NCBI GenBank assembly: GCA_003439945.1
Contig: QVRM01001450.1
Location: 103,501-167,500 of the forward strand
Reading direction: 5' to 3'
DNA: 64,000 nucleotides
Origin: Dermanyssus gallinae
Taxonomy: Eukaryota; Arthropoda; Arachnida; Mesostigmata; Dermanyssidae
Part shown: positions 24,513 through 36,078 of the stretch, piece after piece
Numbering within the stretch: position 1 is the stretch's first letter
Layout of the letters: each line of letters begins with the position of its first letter
Position numbers and translations under genes: made by a program
Notes under the pieces: generated by a model
The model's database searches: none
Told to the model about the DNA's origin: nothing
Seen by the model: the letters and a program-made list of their open reading frames with translations, nothing else

Positions 24513-25636
24513 TATATATATATATATATATATATATAATCCCGACAAGGGTTTAATTTGATCAAAATGTATATATTACACAATTACTACTATATTAATT
24601 ATATAACACCTACGACATTATTATTATTATTTTTTTTTACTTAAAAAAACCTTGGCGTTGCCTCTCTATAGTTCCAATGAAACCCTCTATCGGAGGAACG
24701 GTTATTACTCGGTAATATGAGAGCAATGGGCTCTCATATAACATAAATGAAATGTTCTCATATTTTCTATTGAAGCAGCGGAAACAGTGTAAAATCGTAA
24801 AAAGTGTATACTAACTATACAAATTCTTTTAACTATAACGGTCCGGCATTTCTAGCTCAAACCAGTCTAGTCGACGCTTAGCTAGTTTTTAGGCAAAATT
24901 GCTCGCAACTAACACGTTCTTCTTCCCTGCTGATAGAGCGCTCCAGGCAGAGAGTGTGTTATCTGATACAGTGCGACTTCTAGGTAAGCCATGAATATGA
25001 AGCTAAGGAATAAGAGTCGATTCATTTCGATACATTCAAAGGAGCTCGACGTTCTCTGCTACTCGCAGTTCAATATACAGGACAGCTTCTTTCGGTCCCT
25101 GATTACGACATGGCAGATCAAACAGCTTGTTTTCTGATTAAATCGCACCAGTACGTTATACTAGTACATACTAGCATAGTTTATAATTGTGATCCGTCAC
25201 AGTTCTGTAAGAATAGCAAACACGATGCACCCAGTAAGCTAATTTCTTGCTAATGTTCTTCCAAGCACCTTAGAGCACTGCATTCCATCTGAGGCACGTG
25301 CGTGGCCTTCTCTCTCCGTTATGCTTATTCTTTGGACCGGTCTGTAGATTCTTGAATGGGTTTTGAAGTCAATTTGGGGGTTATTGGACTCGCACGGCCT
25401 AGCCTTTATGTTTTTACCAACACCTTTGGCTGGGTTTGTCCGTTTTTTGTTTGAGACTTTTTGCAGCAACTTCCGGGCCGGATACTGTCTGTGCTTTCAG
25501 CCGTTCGCAGTATAAGAGATATAACCATTGTAACTGTCCATTTAATAGTACAAATGCACTAGAGACGGAAATGCTTTAAAAAATGCATATAATGAAACCA
25601 TAGTAATATCAAATTAGCATACGAGTAAATATAACG

Positions 25637-25674
<38 letters not shown>

Positions 25675-26484
25675 AAAAACGCCCCAGCTAAACAAGCAGG
25701 TCTAATTCCGGACCCAAATTTTGGATTTGCTAGAACGCGAACGGACGCTTTGCTGTTACCAACGTACGGCATTGGCCCATGAGAGAATTGAGCTTTGACA
25801 CGTAGGTTAGGTCCGAGTCAGCTTTAAGGACTGGTTCAATACAATCATCTAGTACGTCGGCTAAATACGACAACTGTATGCAGCTGACAAATCGACAGGC
25901 TTTAGACGTTCGCGCGCGTCACAGGCCTTTACAGCTCTCCACTGGTTGTTATATGGTTGGTGTATCTTCCTAAGAGGTGCGCACGCGTACCCACCCTCCC
26001 GTAGAGACGTGGCGACTGCGGTGTAAATACACCGCACGCTAAAGCTATTGCCTGTTCTAGTATCGTTTTGGTTTCTCTTGAACCGCTGTTGATTGGAGCA
26101 GCCATCGACTGACAGAATATCGCGTCCGAGTAATCTATTGATGGATCAGCATCTTGCTTCTTTCTGCGAATGTATAGTGTGCCTATAGGGTGACGATAGA
26201 TGTCGTTTTGCTCGAGACAAGTTACGGCAATCTTTTTTTTAAAAATGAAATCTACAATTCGGGTCATGTTTGTTCTGCATTTACTTAAAACGCACAAAAG
26301 CTGTACGTAAGGCCGTTATAGCTCTCGCAAACTGGGCAGCTTCTTAGGGGCTTTGAGGAATAGCGTCTTGAACGTCTGAAACGAGTGGGAAACATTATAA
26401 GCCTAGTGTTACTTTGACAACGGTGTGGGAATAATAGCAAGAGTGACGCAGACCACAGGATTTATTTAAGGCGACGAACTCAGA
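24513..26484. other. Unrecognised stretch with short hairpin
   Basis: Short (TA)n arrays lie at 24514-24537 and 25638-25672. TATGAGAGC at about 24717-24725 pairs with GCTCTCATA at about 24730-24738 (9 bp). A minus-strand frame (26297-25929) of 122 codons is free of simple repeats but starts only at GTG and shows no motif I recognise; it could be decayed retroelement sequence. Confidence 0.35.
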
Positions 26485-26830
26485 TTTGTTAGGGGCAGAC
26501 CGAGCACAAGCAAAAACTGGAATGTACGCAGACATTGCGTCTAATGCAAGAGTCTCTCTAGGGTTAACTCTCTAGGGTTAAACAAAAATTGGAGAGACTC
26601 ATTTATCATATGGACGAGATAAGCTTAGAAGCAACTTTTGTGAATCAATTACATTTCTGGAAGTTACTTTAAGGTCGAATGGTAGCAGTTTCCGGAACCA
26701 TATAGAAAGCCGAGTGGGGAAAGCAATTCGAGCGGCAGCAGTACCTAAAAGCCTACAAGTGCTGTCAATACGTATCGCACACGCCCTTTTTAATATCGAT
26801 GCAGATGTAAATCACTTGCAAAAAAACTAA
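26485..26830 (+). pseudogene. LINE RT fragment (thumb region)
   Basis: Across two frames the sequence encodes LSYGRDKLRSNF and ITFLEVTLRSNGSSFRNHI (split by a stop upstream), then VGKAIRAAAVPKSLQVLS and AHALFNID. These correspond to the post-palm region of the LINE family at 27.7-30.5 and 61.4-62.4 kb: the FxYLGVTL block (here FLEVTL) and the helix with AI/RA before an L-F-x-I segment. No catalytic motif remains. The rest of this copy is lost. Confidence 0.5.
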
Positions 26831-27600
26831 AGTTAAACAATACATACTGAAGTAGAACCAATAGAGAAATTGGGGGGGGGGCAAAGTACAGGTACTGGAT
26901 AGAATTAAATTTTTCTTTATGAAACGTGTTAGCATACATTTTTGAAATATATTAGCTCATATCTTGGAAAGGAAGAAAAGAGGGGTCTAATGACACGAAA
27001 CTACAGTCACAGTGGGGTTTACCTAGGGCGAGGGCGTTTGAAGCCAAAAAAGTGGACGGGAAAATGAAAGAAAATCGACATGGGAAATTATACTACGGTA
27101 GCAATAAGAAGTACCACATGGGGAACAGCCGGATCTAAGAGTAGTGATCTTACAACGACGTTTGCAGCACGTGTTTCATTACGTCTTGTGCAGCATGAAC
27201 AGACTACGCGATCTTTAGGAGTGTTGTAGGTGTGCGAGGTGTATATATATATATATTTTGCCCAGTTGTCGTGTGCTATAGGCAGCTGATAGTTACGAAA
27301 CCTGTGCACTCCGCGAAAAATCTTTACGCTTGCAGTACCTAATCACCTAAAATGCCCGAGGACGCTCAACCGAGTGTACCCGTAGCCACGGTGAAAGCGC
27401 GAGCTATATTTGCGAACTTTTGCGCATTCAAGCACAAATTCGTGTTGGTATTCTATTTCAGGCAACGAGTACAGTGTCTCGCGGCTGGATAACAAACTTA
27501 CGAACTGCGTTACTTACCTGATGAGCTAATTAAGGCAAGTGAAATAGAAAATCGCCAGGACGAACGCTAAGAGTCACCATGCTTGAATACCGTCTCAAGA
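26831..27600. other. Unrecognised; possible retroelement remnants
   Basis: No clear motif. A G9 run lies near 26873 and a short (TA)n at 27242-27256. The segment lies between two copies of the same LINE family and may be further decayed element sequence. Confidence 0.3.
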
Positions 27601-27673
27601 CACGAACACCGAAGCGGCAGGAGCCCATCGGCAAAGTAAACTGGCGCCACTCCGCACTGCTCCTGCAAAGACG

Positions 27674-27996
27674 GTATTAATAGTTGGCGACAAGCCGGTG
27701 CATCAACTGGGAAGAAGAGAAAAACTCAAGAGCAAGGATCGTCGCCTCTCTGCCCAAGAAGCGCTCAGTGGCCTGGCGAGCTGTGTCAGACGGAGACGTA
27801 GGACGTTGACAAGTTCGTTGAGAAGAATAGTCAACCCATTTACGTGATACTGCACGCTGGCTACAATGAATCTACGGAGTTCAAGAGGGTCGAGTTTATC
27901 TCCAGAATCGTGACTTTTGCTGCCAAGATTAGGGAGAGTTCCCTGGACTGTTCATTCTGTACTTACAATACCAGAATGACGGAAAAAGTGTCGTAA
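27674..27996 (+). pseudogene. LINE ORF1 remnant, SGNH-hydrolase-like
   Basis: VLIVGDK at 27674-27694 corresponds to SGNH block I (GDS; the catalytic Ser is replaced by Lys). About 50 codons later, in another frame, PIYVILHAGYNESTEFKRVE (27835-27894) corresponds to the block with HxGxND, here HAGYNE. The next segment, FISRIVTFAAKIRESS, is a helix typical of this fold, followed by a C-x-x-Y-N-T-R strand. Two frames are needed, so it is broken. Such esterase modules in LINE ORF1 are thought to help membrane or RNA interactions; with the GDS serine gone no hydrolase activity is expected. Confidence 0.5.
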
Positions 27997-28560
27997 AGCA
28001 TATTACACGTTGTCATGAGTTTGAGTATTGAAACAATTATTGAGACTCACTCACACCGCGCCATGGTTCATAGAGGTATACGGCTGCTCAGGACTCTGCA
28101 GAAGCGTTCTCGAAAGCGATCGCTCGTCAAACGTCATCTTTGTAGTAGTCAAGATCTATCAGCAGCCCGTGTCGAACAGGACAGTCCCGAACATGCTAGC
28201 CAACATCAAGCCGGTCCCGGAGCGCAAATGGCAGTCTCGCAACAACACCCAACGAGCACAGGGGCCCTTCCAAAGCCCGGACAGGCGAATCGCTTGGCAA
28301 AGGAGAAGACAGGTCAGAATTGCATGCTTCCGGGAAGGGAGCCAAGACCAGGGCCGGCACCAAGACAAAACAAATTCTCGCAAACGCCCGCGTAGCGACG
28401 GCTCGCCGAGAGTCGACCGGTAGTGCCCGCGGAGACCCTTCACCAACTCATTATGGCCGCGTTACAGGGCATGAGTAGAGATAGCCAATTCAAGATTACG
28501 AGGTGGGCCAGACGTCGTTGTAGGTACTTGATAAGAAAACGATTGTGTACGTGTGTGTAA
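27997..28560 (+). pseudogene. LINE ORF1-ORF2 linker, basic and Pro/Gln-rich
   Basis: Plus-strand frames 28015-28395 and 28028-28423 are open here with a Gln/Arg/Pro-rich composition, as in ORF1 tails. No zinc knuckle is visible. The region is assigned to the element only because it lies between its esterase and endonuclease parts. Confidence 0.3.
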
Positions 28561-28587
28561 AACGTAGAGCGTGCAGTCCGCGACCTA

Positions 28588-29265
28588 GGACTACTTTTTT
28601 CTACTGCCATCGACGATATCAACGTCATTATTCTAACCGAGACCTGGGAAAAGAAATCATTTGATGTGCCTGGGGTCTACTCTGCTCACTTGTCGGCTGT
28701 CATACGTGCTGGCCGAGGCCGCCCTAGCGGCGGCGTGTCCGTACTATATGAAAATAGAATAAGCGATATTAGTGTGGCTGTTGCTGGAGATGATACAGCT
28801 TTACTTTGAAGTAACCGATGCAACATTGTGGCAGCCTACGTTCAACCATCGAACACCGAGAACACGACCGTGTTGATTGAACGAATCACACAGGCTATCC
28901 ACGCTCTTCCTTCAGCTGGATTTCCGCTGTTTGTGACGGGCGACTTCAATACGAGGGTCGACAAACCTGATGGTGCCCATACTCGCGCTCTTTCCTCTGG
29001 TTACTGGTACGACAACCAGACGAAGCTTGCAGCGTTATTTCCAGTATCTATTTCGTACACTGACGTGCTGACCGAAGCGATTACATCGTCTGTCTGTTCA
29101 ACGAGCCCGCGTCGACAACGACCATGGTCTAAGACGAGCTGCATTCTAGCCTTCGCGGTGCAGTTCTGTGCCTGCCTGCGGGCTAAAAAGTGCCTCTCTC
29201 TCTGCTCTGTAACCTACTTAAAAGCTGGTACGAACTCTCAGAACGGCGCGACGGCAACATCTTGA
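28588..29265 (+). pseudogene. LINE APE-type endonuclease remnant
   Basis: INVIILTETWEK (28618-28653) holds the Glu of the first metal-binding block. After it come GRGRPSGGVSVLYE (about 28712-28750) and, past an in-frame TGA at 28807-28809, AAYVQPSNTENT and FVTGDFNTRVDKP (28930-28968), the GDFN block. These are the signatures of the AP endonuclease that nicks target DNA in LINEs. The last part (29090-29265) drifts into unrelated sequence, so the SDH block near the end of the domain is not found. One stop and at least one shift break it. Confidence 0.65.
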
Positions 29266-29499
29266 ACGTACGGAGGAGAAGCTACTGAAGCAGGCAATCA
29301 AAGAGGTCCACAAGTGGATTAAACGGGTAAATATTTTCCTTGTTCCATAAACTCCGCTGTCTTAATAGATAATTTCAGAGCAGTGTACACATGTCCAAAA
29401 TTTTTCCCAGCAGTGTTTCATTGTTCAATGGTGCATGGGGCATACTGACTTCGTTTATGTGCGATAAACAAGCAACATAAATCTCCATAGTAAAAGTAT

Positions 29500-30504
29500 T
29501 ACGCTCTATGGAGCGGCTCTAGCCAAACAAAGCAGCTGGCTCGGACCTAGTTCGCTTCGAACATCCGAAGATGGCGGCTGGTTCGTGCTTAGCAAGTGGA
29601 TGGACTCGTGCTAGACGAAGTTATTTAATGCTTGCCCTCGTCAGGGACACCCGGTGAAACCTGGAGTGATGCGTTGCTTATCGTCATACAAAAAGAGAAA
29701 AGTGATTTGCAGGTGCCATCATCTTAAAGGGCAATTGCGAAAAAAAGTTTCTGATACAAACGACTGGCACTCCTTATCACTCGGTGGCTCGGCAAAAGCT
29801 CAGTAAGTACCGATGACGGGGTGTCCCAGCTTCCTCCGTTCGCCCAAATGACTGGCGTCGCGCAGAGCGATAATCTGAACTCTCTGCTGTTCTCCCTGCT
29901 GCTGAATGCCTTGCCATCTCGAGTCCAAGGATCTACTTCTCACGGTAAAACGTTATTTATATAAACCTTGTTATTTTCGGAAGAAGTCGTTTTCATGTCC
30001 AACAGGCACTGGCAAGACTCTCTGCATGCGTACAGGATACCAACCTGACAATCAACCTTGATAAAACTGAAGCTATGAAATTCCGCCGGGGAAGGCGACT
30101 AGCCGAATTCGACCCACTTCGTATAGGGCCAACGACCCTTAAGCATGTAAAAGCTTAAAGTACTTGATGGTGGTACTACCTACCAACGGCTGATGCTTTA
30201 CAGAGCACATCACAGAGGGTCGGGCGAGCCTTGGTTGCGAGTGTTGGAGTGCAGACGCCATCAAAGCTATCGCTACGCTCAGCAATGACCATGTTCGAGA
30301 TGAAGGTTGTACCTGTTGCGTTTTACGGAATTCAAGAAATTTGGAAGTACCTTCTCTTTTCTCAAAGGCGTCACGGAGCTGCAACGCTTAGCACAAAAAG
30401 GTTTAGTTTACCTCCTAGGTGGCACGCCGTTATTGGTAGAAAATCTCAAACGTCGTTTCGACCTTTCGACTACTCTAGCTTACTTAGAGTTCATTAGCTT
30501 ATGA
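29500..30504 (+). pseudogene. LINE reverse transcriptase remnant
   Basis: TGVAQSDNLNSLLFSLLLN at 29851-29907 is RT motif B (GVxQxDxLxxLLF). Motif C is degraded: at 29953 onward the reading VIYINLVIFGRS stands where YADDLVI is expected, so both catalytic Asp are gone. It continues as LTINLDKTEAMKFRRGRR, the KTE/KTK block, then stops at 30156. Another frame carries SVGVQTPSKLSLRSAMTMFE and VAFYGIQEIWKYL, the family's post-palm helix. A last frame (30307-30504) includes RLAQKGLVYLLG and FDLSTTLAYLEF. The homology with 61409-62446 is clear in LTINxDKT. Non-functional. Confidence 0.65.
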
Positions 30505-30510
30505 GCGCCG

Positions 30511-32859
30511 AAGATGACTGAAATCGACTCTGAATTTTATGATAAGAGTGCAGTGAGCAACAACGCGTGGGAGGAACTTAACAGAACCAATAGGCACAAA
30601 GTAACACGCTTTGCGGTTCATAGGTTTCACTAGATTATTTGCAGAACATTAGGTGCTTATGTGCCGTGTAATACCTGTTTTTGCAGTAGGTGCGAGAACT
30701 TTTGCGCCAGGTACCGCCCAGCGTGATCGGATTAGAAGCATGTTGATGTATATATATATCAATACGGAACTGGCATGTTTATGTTACCACAACTTTTACA
30801 ATGTACCTAACAAAGGTGGTAATAAACGTCATAAAAAGTAGTTAACCTATATAGGGTGTTATTAAGTCATAATAAGTAATGACAAATATTATGTAAAAAG
30901 AAGTTATTGTTCAACATTCTCGTGCTCGAAGTGATCTCAAAGGAACACCGAGCCTGCGGAGGAAGGGAGCGTGAGCAAGGATACGAGCGGGTTTGTGAGT
31001 TGCTGACTATTTCTGATTCGATTTTAAACCAAATGCAGCACAGCAGGAAAATAAACACCCGCATAGGCGCTGTCAAAATGATCTTTTACGCGCGGAAGCA
31101 TCCTCAGTGACTGCAACCTGGCCCTTGTATTATGTACTCTAAGAATACACGCACACAGCTCGAATTCTGTAAACTCGCTATACAAACGTTCGATCGATCG
31201 TCTCAGTAGATAGAAGCTTTGCTAACTTTTAATCGAATTCCTGTCATTGTTGACTTATGGCCTTTAATGCCGTACTGCGCAATTGTTGAAGCATGTGATT
31301 AGTCGTTTTGGAAAGCTCTCGCGTCCAACAATGGGCGCGGGATCTGAACGTGTGTTGCTGCCTACAAATCAGAGAACAAGACCCTTATCCAAAGCTAGAT
31401 AAGTTTCCAAGAGCCTTACAAGTCGTATAGTTTGTCGCTGCGCATCGTTGATGGTTTAAGTTGATTGCGCCTACCTACGCTGATTAATGAAAACCGAAAT
31501 AGGGCATTTTATATGTTAGCATATACTGTTACAATAATGACACATGTTTATTATATATCATCAGCCCTTTATTTCCTTTGAGTTCGTATATTTTTCTAGA
31601 AGGGCAGGAATTTTTTTACTGGGTAATCTACGACGGAGCGCGACTCTATTGACTGGTTCTTAGGACTTACTCAGAAGTGATTGCGTTACGAGATTACGAC
31701 AGAGCACTTAAGATAATAGTCCATTCCCAGTAGTCAGTGCACATGTCTCAATAATAAACTCCGTAAGACGTAATGAACTTTTACTTTTAGATAGTAAACT
31801 CCGAAAAACCGCAATCAATAGCACTTATTACACCACCTCTTTATGCCTGACAATCTTCTGGTTTGCCAGTTTTCCGCCCGCAGAGCCCCTAAAGTCCTGT
31901 TCAAATTGAGTCCACTCGCACGAACATATCAGGTTGCTGTACATTTTGAGGCATCGCCAATATCTGTATTTATCAAAATCCTGGATATCACTGTGCTCTA
32001 CCTGCTCTGTTAACGCGCAGGCGCTGAAAATCTAGAAAGGTAATATGAGATATATAATTCCATACTGCGCTAGTGGCCATTACCCATGATGGCCGTTAGC
32101 AGTGACCTGTCATTGAATAAGGCTCGACACACGCTCGTAAAAAGGTCGTCGACGTAGATCTGTGACCTTTGACCGTCGTTTTCGTCCGGCTCGTGTGCCT
32201 TGTTCGCTTAGGAAATAAGGAGCTTTACGAAACGAGGTTTGACAGCGCGCGTGGGGAGGGACGTCGAGGGACACAAAGCTTGAATGTTGATTCGACAAGC
32301 TAGCTTGGCAGGAAGAAGCAGAACATTGGAGCAGGCCTAATTTGTGAGACCAGAAATGGCGGCCGTCACTCGGGCTTGCGTAACATATCACTTCTGCAGT
32401 CAGCCGACTTCAGAGTCGGAGCTGCGGCAAAAGCTGAGTTATCGTTGCCGAACCAACAACCTCGTTCTCGAGGCCCATTGATTGGGCGGACGGACTGACA
32501 GACGCTGTACTCTGTCAACGATTACATAGTAAAGCCAAGTAGCGCCCTTTTTCTCAAGGCCCTTTTCCTGGTCTTACCTACGAGATCACTGGCACGGCGC
32601 TTTTTTCGCGTTTCGACCTGTTGTATATTCTGTCGGCTTGCTGCGCAACACCGGTGCGCTGGCTATATGAAATAGAAATCGCCCGACTGACACGGCCAGG
32701 TATGCGCACCGTGTGTCTCGTAAAAACGTGGCCATGTCGCAACAACGTCCCGTTGTTGAGGAGCGAAGTGAAGGAGATATTATCTAATATAAACTTTAAG
32801 AGGCACCTATGTAAAGACAGGCAAAGAGCAGCAAGAGAAAACGTGAGGCCTAGCACCAC

Positions 32860-32864
<5 letters not shown>
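30511..32864. other. Unrecognised stretch
   Basis: About 2.3 kb with no supported feature. Frames at minus 32391-32110 and plus 32621-32935 are open, but the second ends in a TA array and neither shows a motif. Confidence 0.4.

Positions 32865-32892
<28 letters not shown>
32865..32892. repeat. (TA)n array
   Basis: A 28-base TA tract that borders the tail side of a tRNA-like SINE. Confidence 0.9.
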
Positions 32893-32896
<4 letters not shown>

Positions 32897-33020
32897 TTTT
32901 TTTTCGGTTTTTGTTTAGTTGTTCCCGCGTACTAATGCCCGTGTACGGTTGTTTTCATGTCATGACTCGAACCCAGGCCTTCCGAATGCAAGGCAAAGGC
33001 TTTGTTACTAAGCCATTTTG

Positions 33021-33025
<5 letters not shown>
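32893..33025 (-). mobile_element. tRNA-derived SINE-like unit
   Basis: On the minus strand TGGCTTAGTAA resembles the Pol III A box and GTTCGAGTC matches the B box (GWTCRANNC). About 30 bases lie between them, with a tRNA-like arm (TTTGCCTTGCATTCGGAAGG). After the B box comes about 60 bases of unrelated body and an A9 run, then (TA)n. A tRNA-like head, short body and A-rich tail are the features of a SINE. The acceptor stem does not pair, so it is not a working tRNA gene. TA arrays border both ends. Confidence 0.6.
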
Positions 33026-33086
<61 letters not shown>

Positions 33087-33087
33087 T
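33026..33087. repeat. (TA)n array
   Basis: About 60 bases of TA ending in CATATATAG. Confidence 0.95.
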
Positions 33088-35052
33088 AGTTAGTTAAGGA
33101 CAAGTACCTTGTCCAGGCTGTATCAGTTAGGGAGCTAAAAACAAAATATAAGGACTTCAGTAGTTTGGCTTTTCCAAGGTAATGTTAAGAAATACTGAGC
33201 CTGGCAGGAAGGAAAGATAAGGAAAAATTAGAATTTAGAGGGCTTGTGAGTATTAACGCGGTAACTAATCACGCGGCCTGCTGGTATCGCATGCGCACCA
33301 CGCGCATTCCTAAAACTTTCCAGAACAACACACGTGTAGGCGACTTATACAAGCTACTCGAACGTGTTCACCTGCTTTGCAGAAACTATCAGGACTATAG
33401 GTATCAGGACTACGGCTCTAGGCCATTATGTAGTATTTATACTAAAGACTTTGCATATTGTCTTCAGCTTTCGTAGCACTAAAAAGTGTCGAGCACCGTA
33501 GGACGCCTTCATGCACTGAAGCAACAATAGCAGTTCTCAAAAAGCCGCAAGATGGTAACCCTTAAGTTTGGGGTGCCGAACACATAAACTTTGGTTCGGC
33601 TGTGTACACACTTCAGTGTCGCCTCACCCTACACTATGTAGAGAAACGCATTGACGTCGCACTGCCCGCGCAGCCACTCTCGTGCATATGGCAGAAAGAA
33701 GTATTGAGATACGACACAAACATGGAATCGGCAACGGGAAGGCTGTTACACCGTTGAGATAGCGGAAACTGACGATGTTTACCTATCCCAACTCTTGCTG
33801 AAGTGTTGAGGCCCGAACGCTCGAGGTCATGCGAGGCTGTAGACTGCGTTCCGATGAACACGTTAGGCTAGGTCATATATACATGGGGAAGTTTATACTC
33901 AGTAAAAGGTCAAAAATCCGCCCGGAGATGACTTATTTTTATACTAGATTAAGTCGTGACTACATGGGGAAGTACATAAAGCAAAGACTATTTAAAAAAA
34001 AGTATCCAACACTTTACCAAAATTATTTGTACGTACCGATATTTGAAGCTGTCGTGAAATCGTCTTAAAAGGCAGACTTTTGAGATACCGATATCCAGCA
34101 AACCGTATGCAAGAAGCAAGACTTTACGTGCGCGTAATTGTACTTTACCACGCTATTCTTGTCTGCGTGTTTGTGTGGGTGTAAGTGTATGTACGTGATT
34201 GAATGAGCCAGCGCTATCGAATGGCGATGACAGGTCGGGCCGCAGTTCGGATACTAGCCGGGAACCAAAGTCGGCGAGCTCAGCTCTCGCCCAAACCGAT
34301 ATCCCAAAAATGAAATCGCGTTCCGGTGACGACAACCCCTCAACCCCCCCCTCCCATTACGATCTCGACCATTCTGCATACTCCAATGGAAGAGAAATTG
34401 CCGCCTCGATGGTCAAGGAACCCAATGGATAATGTATCGTCGTGTATTTCATTCAAATACACTGCTTCACTAGTTGGTATGACAGGGTGAGTCGTCTGGC
34501 AAACCATCCTGATTCATGACGCGAGCTTTGAGGTGGGAGAGAGTCACAGTAACACACAATGAATGAAAAAAGGAAATTACGTGCAGAGACACAGCCGCAG
34601 AGAACGGGCCATCAGGACGGGGTGTTGGCCGGCTGGCAAATAGATAGCTCGCAAGGGCTAGTTATGTGTGAATTGAGACTGGAAAACGAATTCTGGTTGT
34701 TTCAACATTGACAGAAGAACAGTGTCAGGCGTCAGTCTTGACAGCGACCAATTGACGTGCGTTAACAACGGAGGAACCAACGTTTTCAACTACACGGCGT
34801 AATTTCATCTTGTGCAGAAAGCTGCGGTAAGTGAGAGTATCTTAGCTGTCCACTGGTGAGTCTGTCGTGCAATGATGGGGCGCCCGGAGGTACCGCACAG
34901 CCCTGGAGTGTGTGGTCTCTCACCTAATGAGCCGTAAGAATGGCCTCCAGGAAGACTTGGGCAAGGTATTATAGCAAACGCAATACGTCGTCCGTCGTGT
35001 TCAACTTGCGCGGTGTCTCGTATTTGGTGAAGACAGAATTATCGAAGTTAAT
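33088..35052. other. Unrecognised stretch
   Basis: The first 55 bases share a short motif with 36092-36130 (reported separately). The rest, to 35052, shows no motif; short frames near 33829-34068 and 34199-34432 are unassigned. Confidence 0.4.
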
Positions 35053-35054
35053 AT

Positions 35055-35057
35055 ATG

Positions 35058-35091
<34 letters not shown>
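35055..35091. repeat. (TA)n array
   Basis: About 36 bases of TA. Confidence 0.9.
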
Positions 35092-35094
<3 letters not shown>

Positions 35095-35254
35095 ACATAA
35101 TCTCGGTGATCTGTAGGGTATATATTCGCACAAAGTGTAAGCGGAGCTACATCTCTATTGTAATTTCTACCATGTACACTACTATTCTACTACGTACACT
35201 ACTATCAAAATATGAACGAGTATGTACGCTCATCATTTATACGTACCACAGGTA

Positions 35255-35290
<36 letters not shown>

Positions 35291-35293
<3 letters not shown>

Positions 35294-35994
35294 GGAATTT
35301 CAGGGATATTTGAAGAGCAAGATATAGAATTGTAGAGCTCGTTGAGGCAAATATGTTTTCCAATGGAACATGGTCTCTGAGAAGTCTTGTTTCGAAGTGA
35401 CAGTGAAATTACTACAATTTGTGACACTGGTGTTTTGGCCCGACATAGGAACACAGAATGTGCAATTGCGAATACGGCGGTGTGCTTAGTTTCTGTATAG
35501 GAGAACCGAACCGGTTGTCTTGCAATTGCACATTTTAAGCTTCTATATCGGACAAAAACACCAGTGACACGAATTGTAGTAATTTCACACCGAAATGTGC
35601 GTTTGCCTGAATGTGCAAGTTTTGGAGTGAGTGGTCGTAGGGTAATGATTTTAAGGTATTTGGTGTGAAAGCTAATCAAATCACTTCATTTTTGCGAATT
35701 CTGTTCTACCATGTCGCATCTTCTGACTGGACTCACATGTTCTTCAGAAAAAGCAGAATTTTCTCACAAACAACACGGTGTGCTGTTAGTTTCTGTATAG
35801 AAGGACTAGTTGTCTTGCAATTGCACAATCTGTGCTTCTATGTTGGGCAAAAACACCAGTGTCACAAATTGTAGTAATTTTACTATTACTCCGAAGCCAG
35901 ACTTCTCAGACCATGTTCCCTTACAAAAAAAAAATATTTGCTTTAACGAGCTCTACAATTCTATATATCGCTCTTCAAACATTCCTGAAATACC

Positions 35995-35997
<3 letters not shown>
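35291..35997. mobile_element. 707-bp foldback MITE with TA target duplication
   Basis: The left end starts CAGGGAATTTCAGGGATATT and the inverse of the right end starts CAGGGTATTTCAGGAATGTT. The inverted arms stay alignable for about 180 bases (35291-35475 against about 35815-35997). TA lies on each side (35289-35290 and 35998-35999), as for Tc1/mariner-type insertion. An inner inverted arm at about 35509-35592 repeats part of the right arm in direct orientation, so the centre holds a second palindrome. There is no transposase; the element depends on an enzyme supplied elsewhere. It sits within a TA array. Confidence 0.85.
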
Positions 35998-36077
<80 letters not shown>

Positions 36078-36078
36078 T
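35998..36078. repeat. (TA)n array after the MITE
   Basis: About 80 bases of TA ending in CATATATAG, like the array at 33026-33087. Confidence 0.95.

Larger units (their letters stand above)
27600..30510 (+). mobile_element. Decayed APE-type LINE with esterase-like ORF1
   Basis: In order on the plus strand are an SGNH-hydrolase-like ORF1, a basic/Pro-rich linker, an endonuclease/exonuclease/phosphatase (APE-type) domain and an RT. This order is known in some non-LTR clades, CR1-like elements among them, where the esterase sits in ORF1. About 2.9 kb is covered. Stops and frameshifts are frequent. Neither a 3' tail nor a target duplication could be identified, so both borders are approximate. 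Confidence 0.6.
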
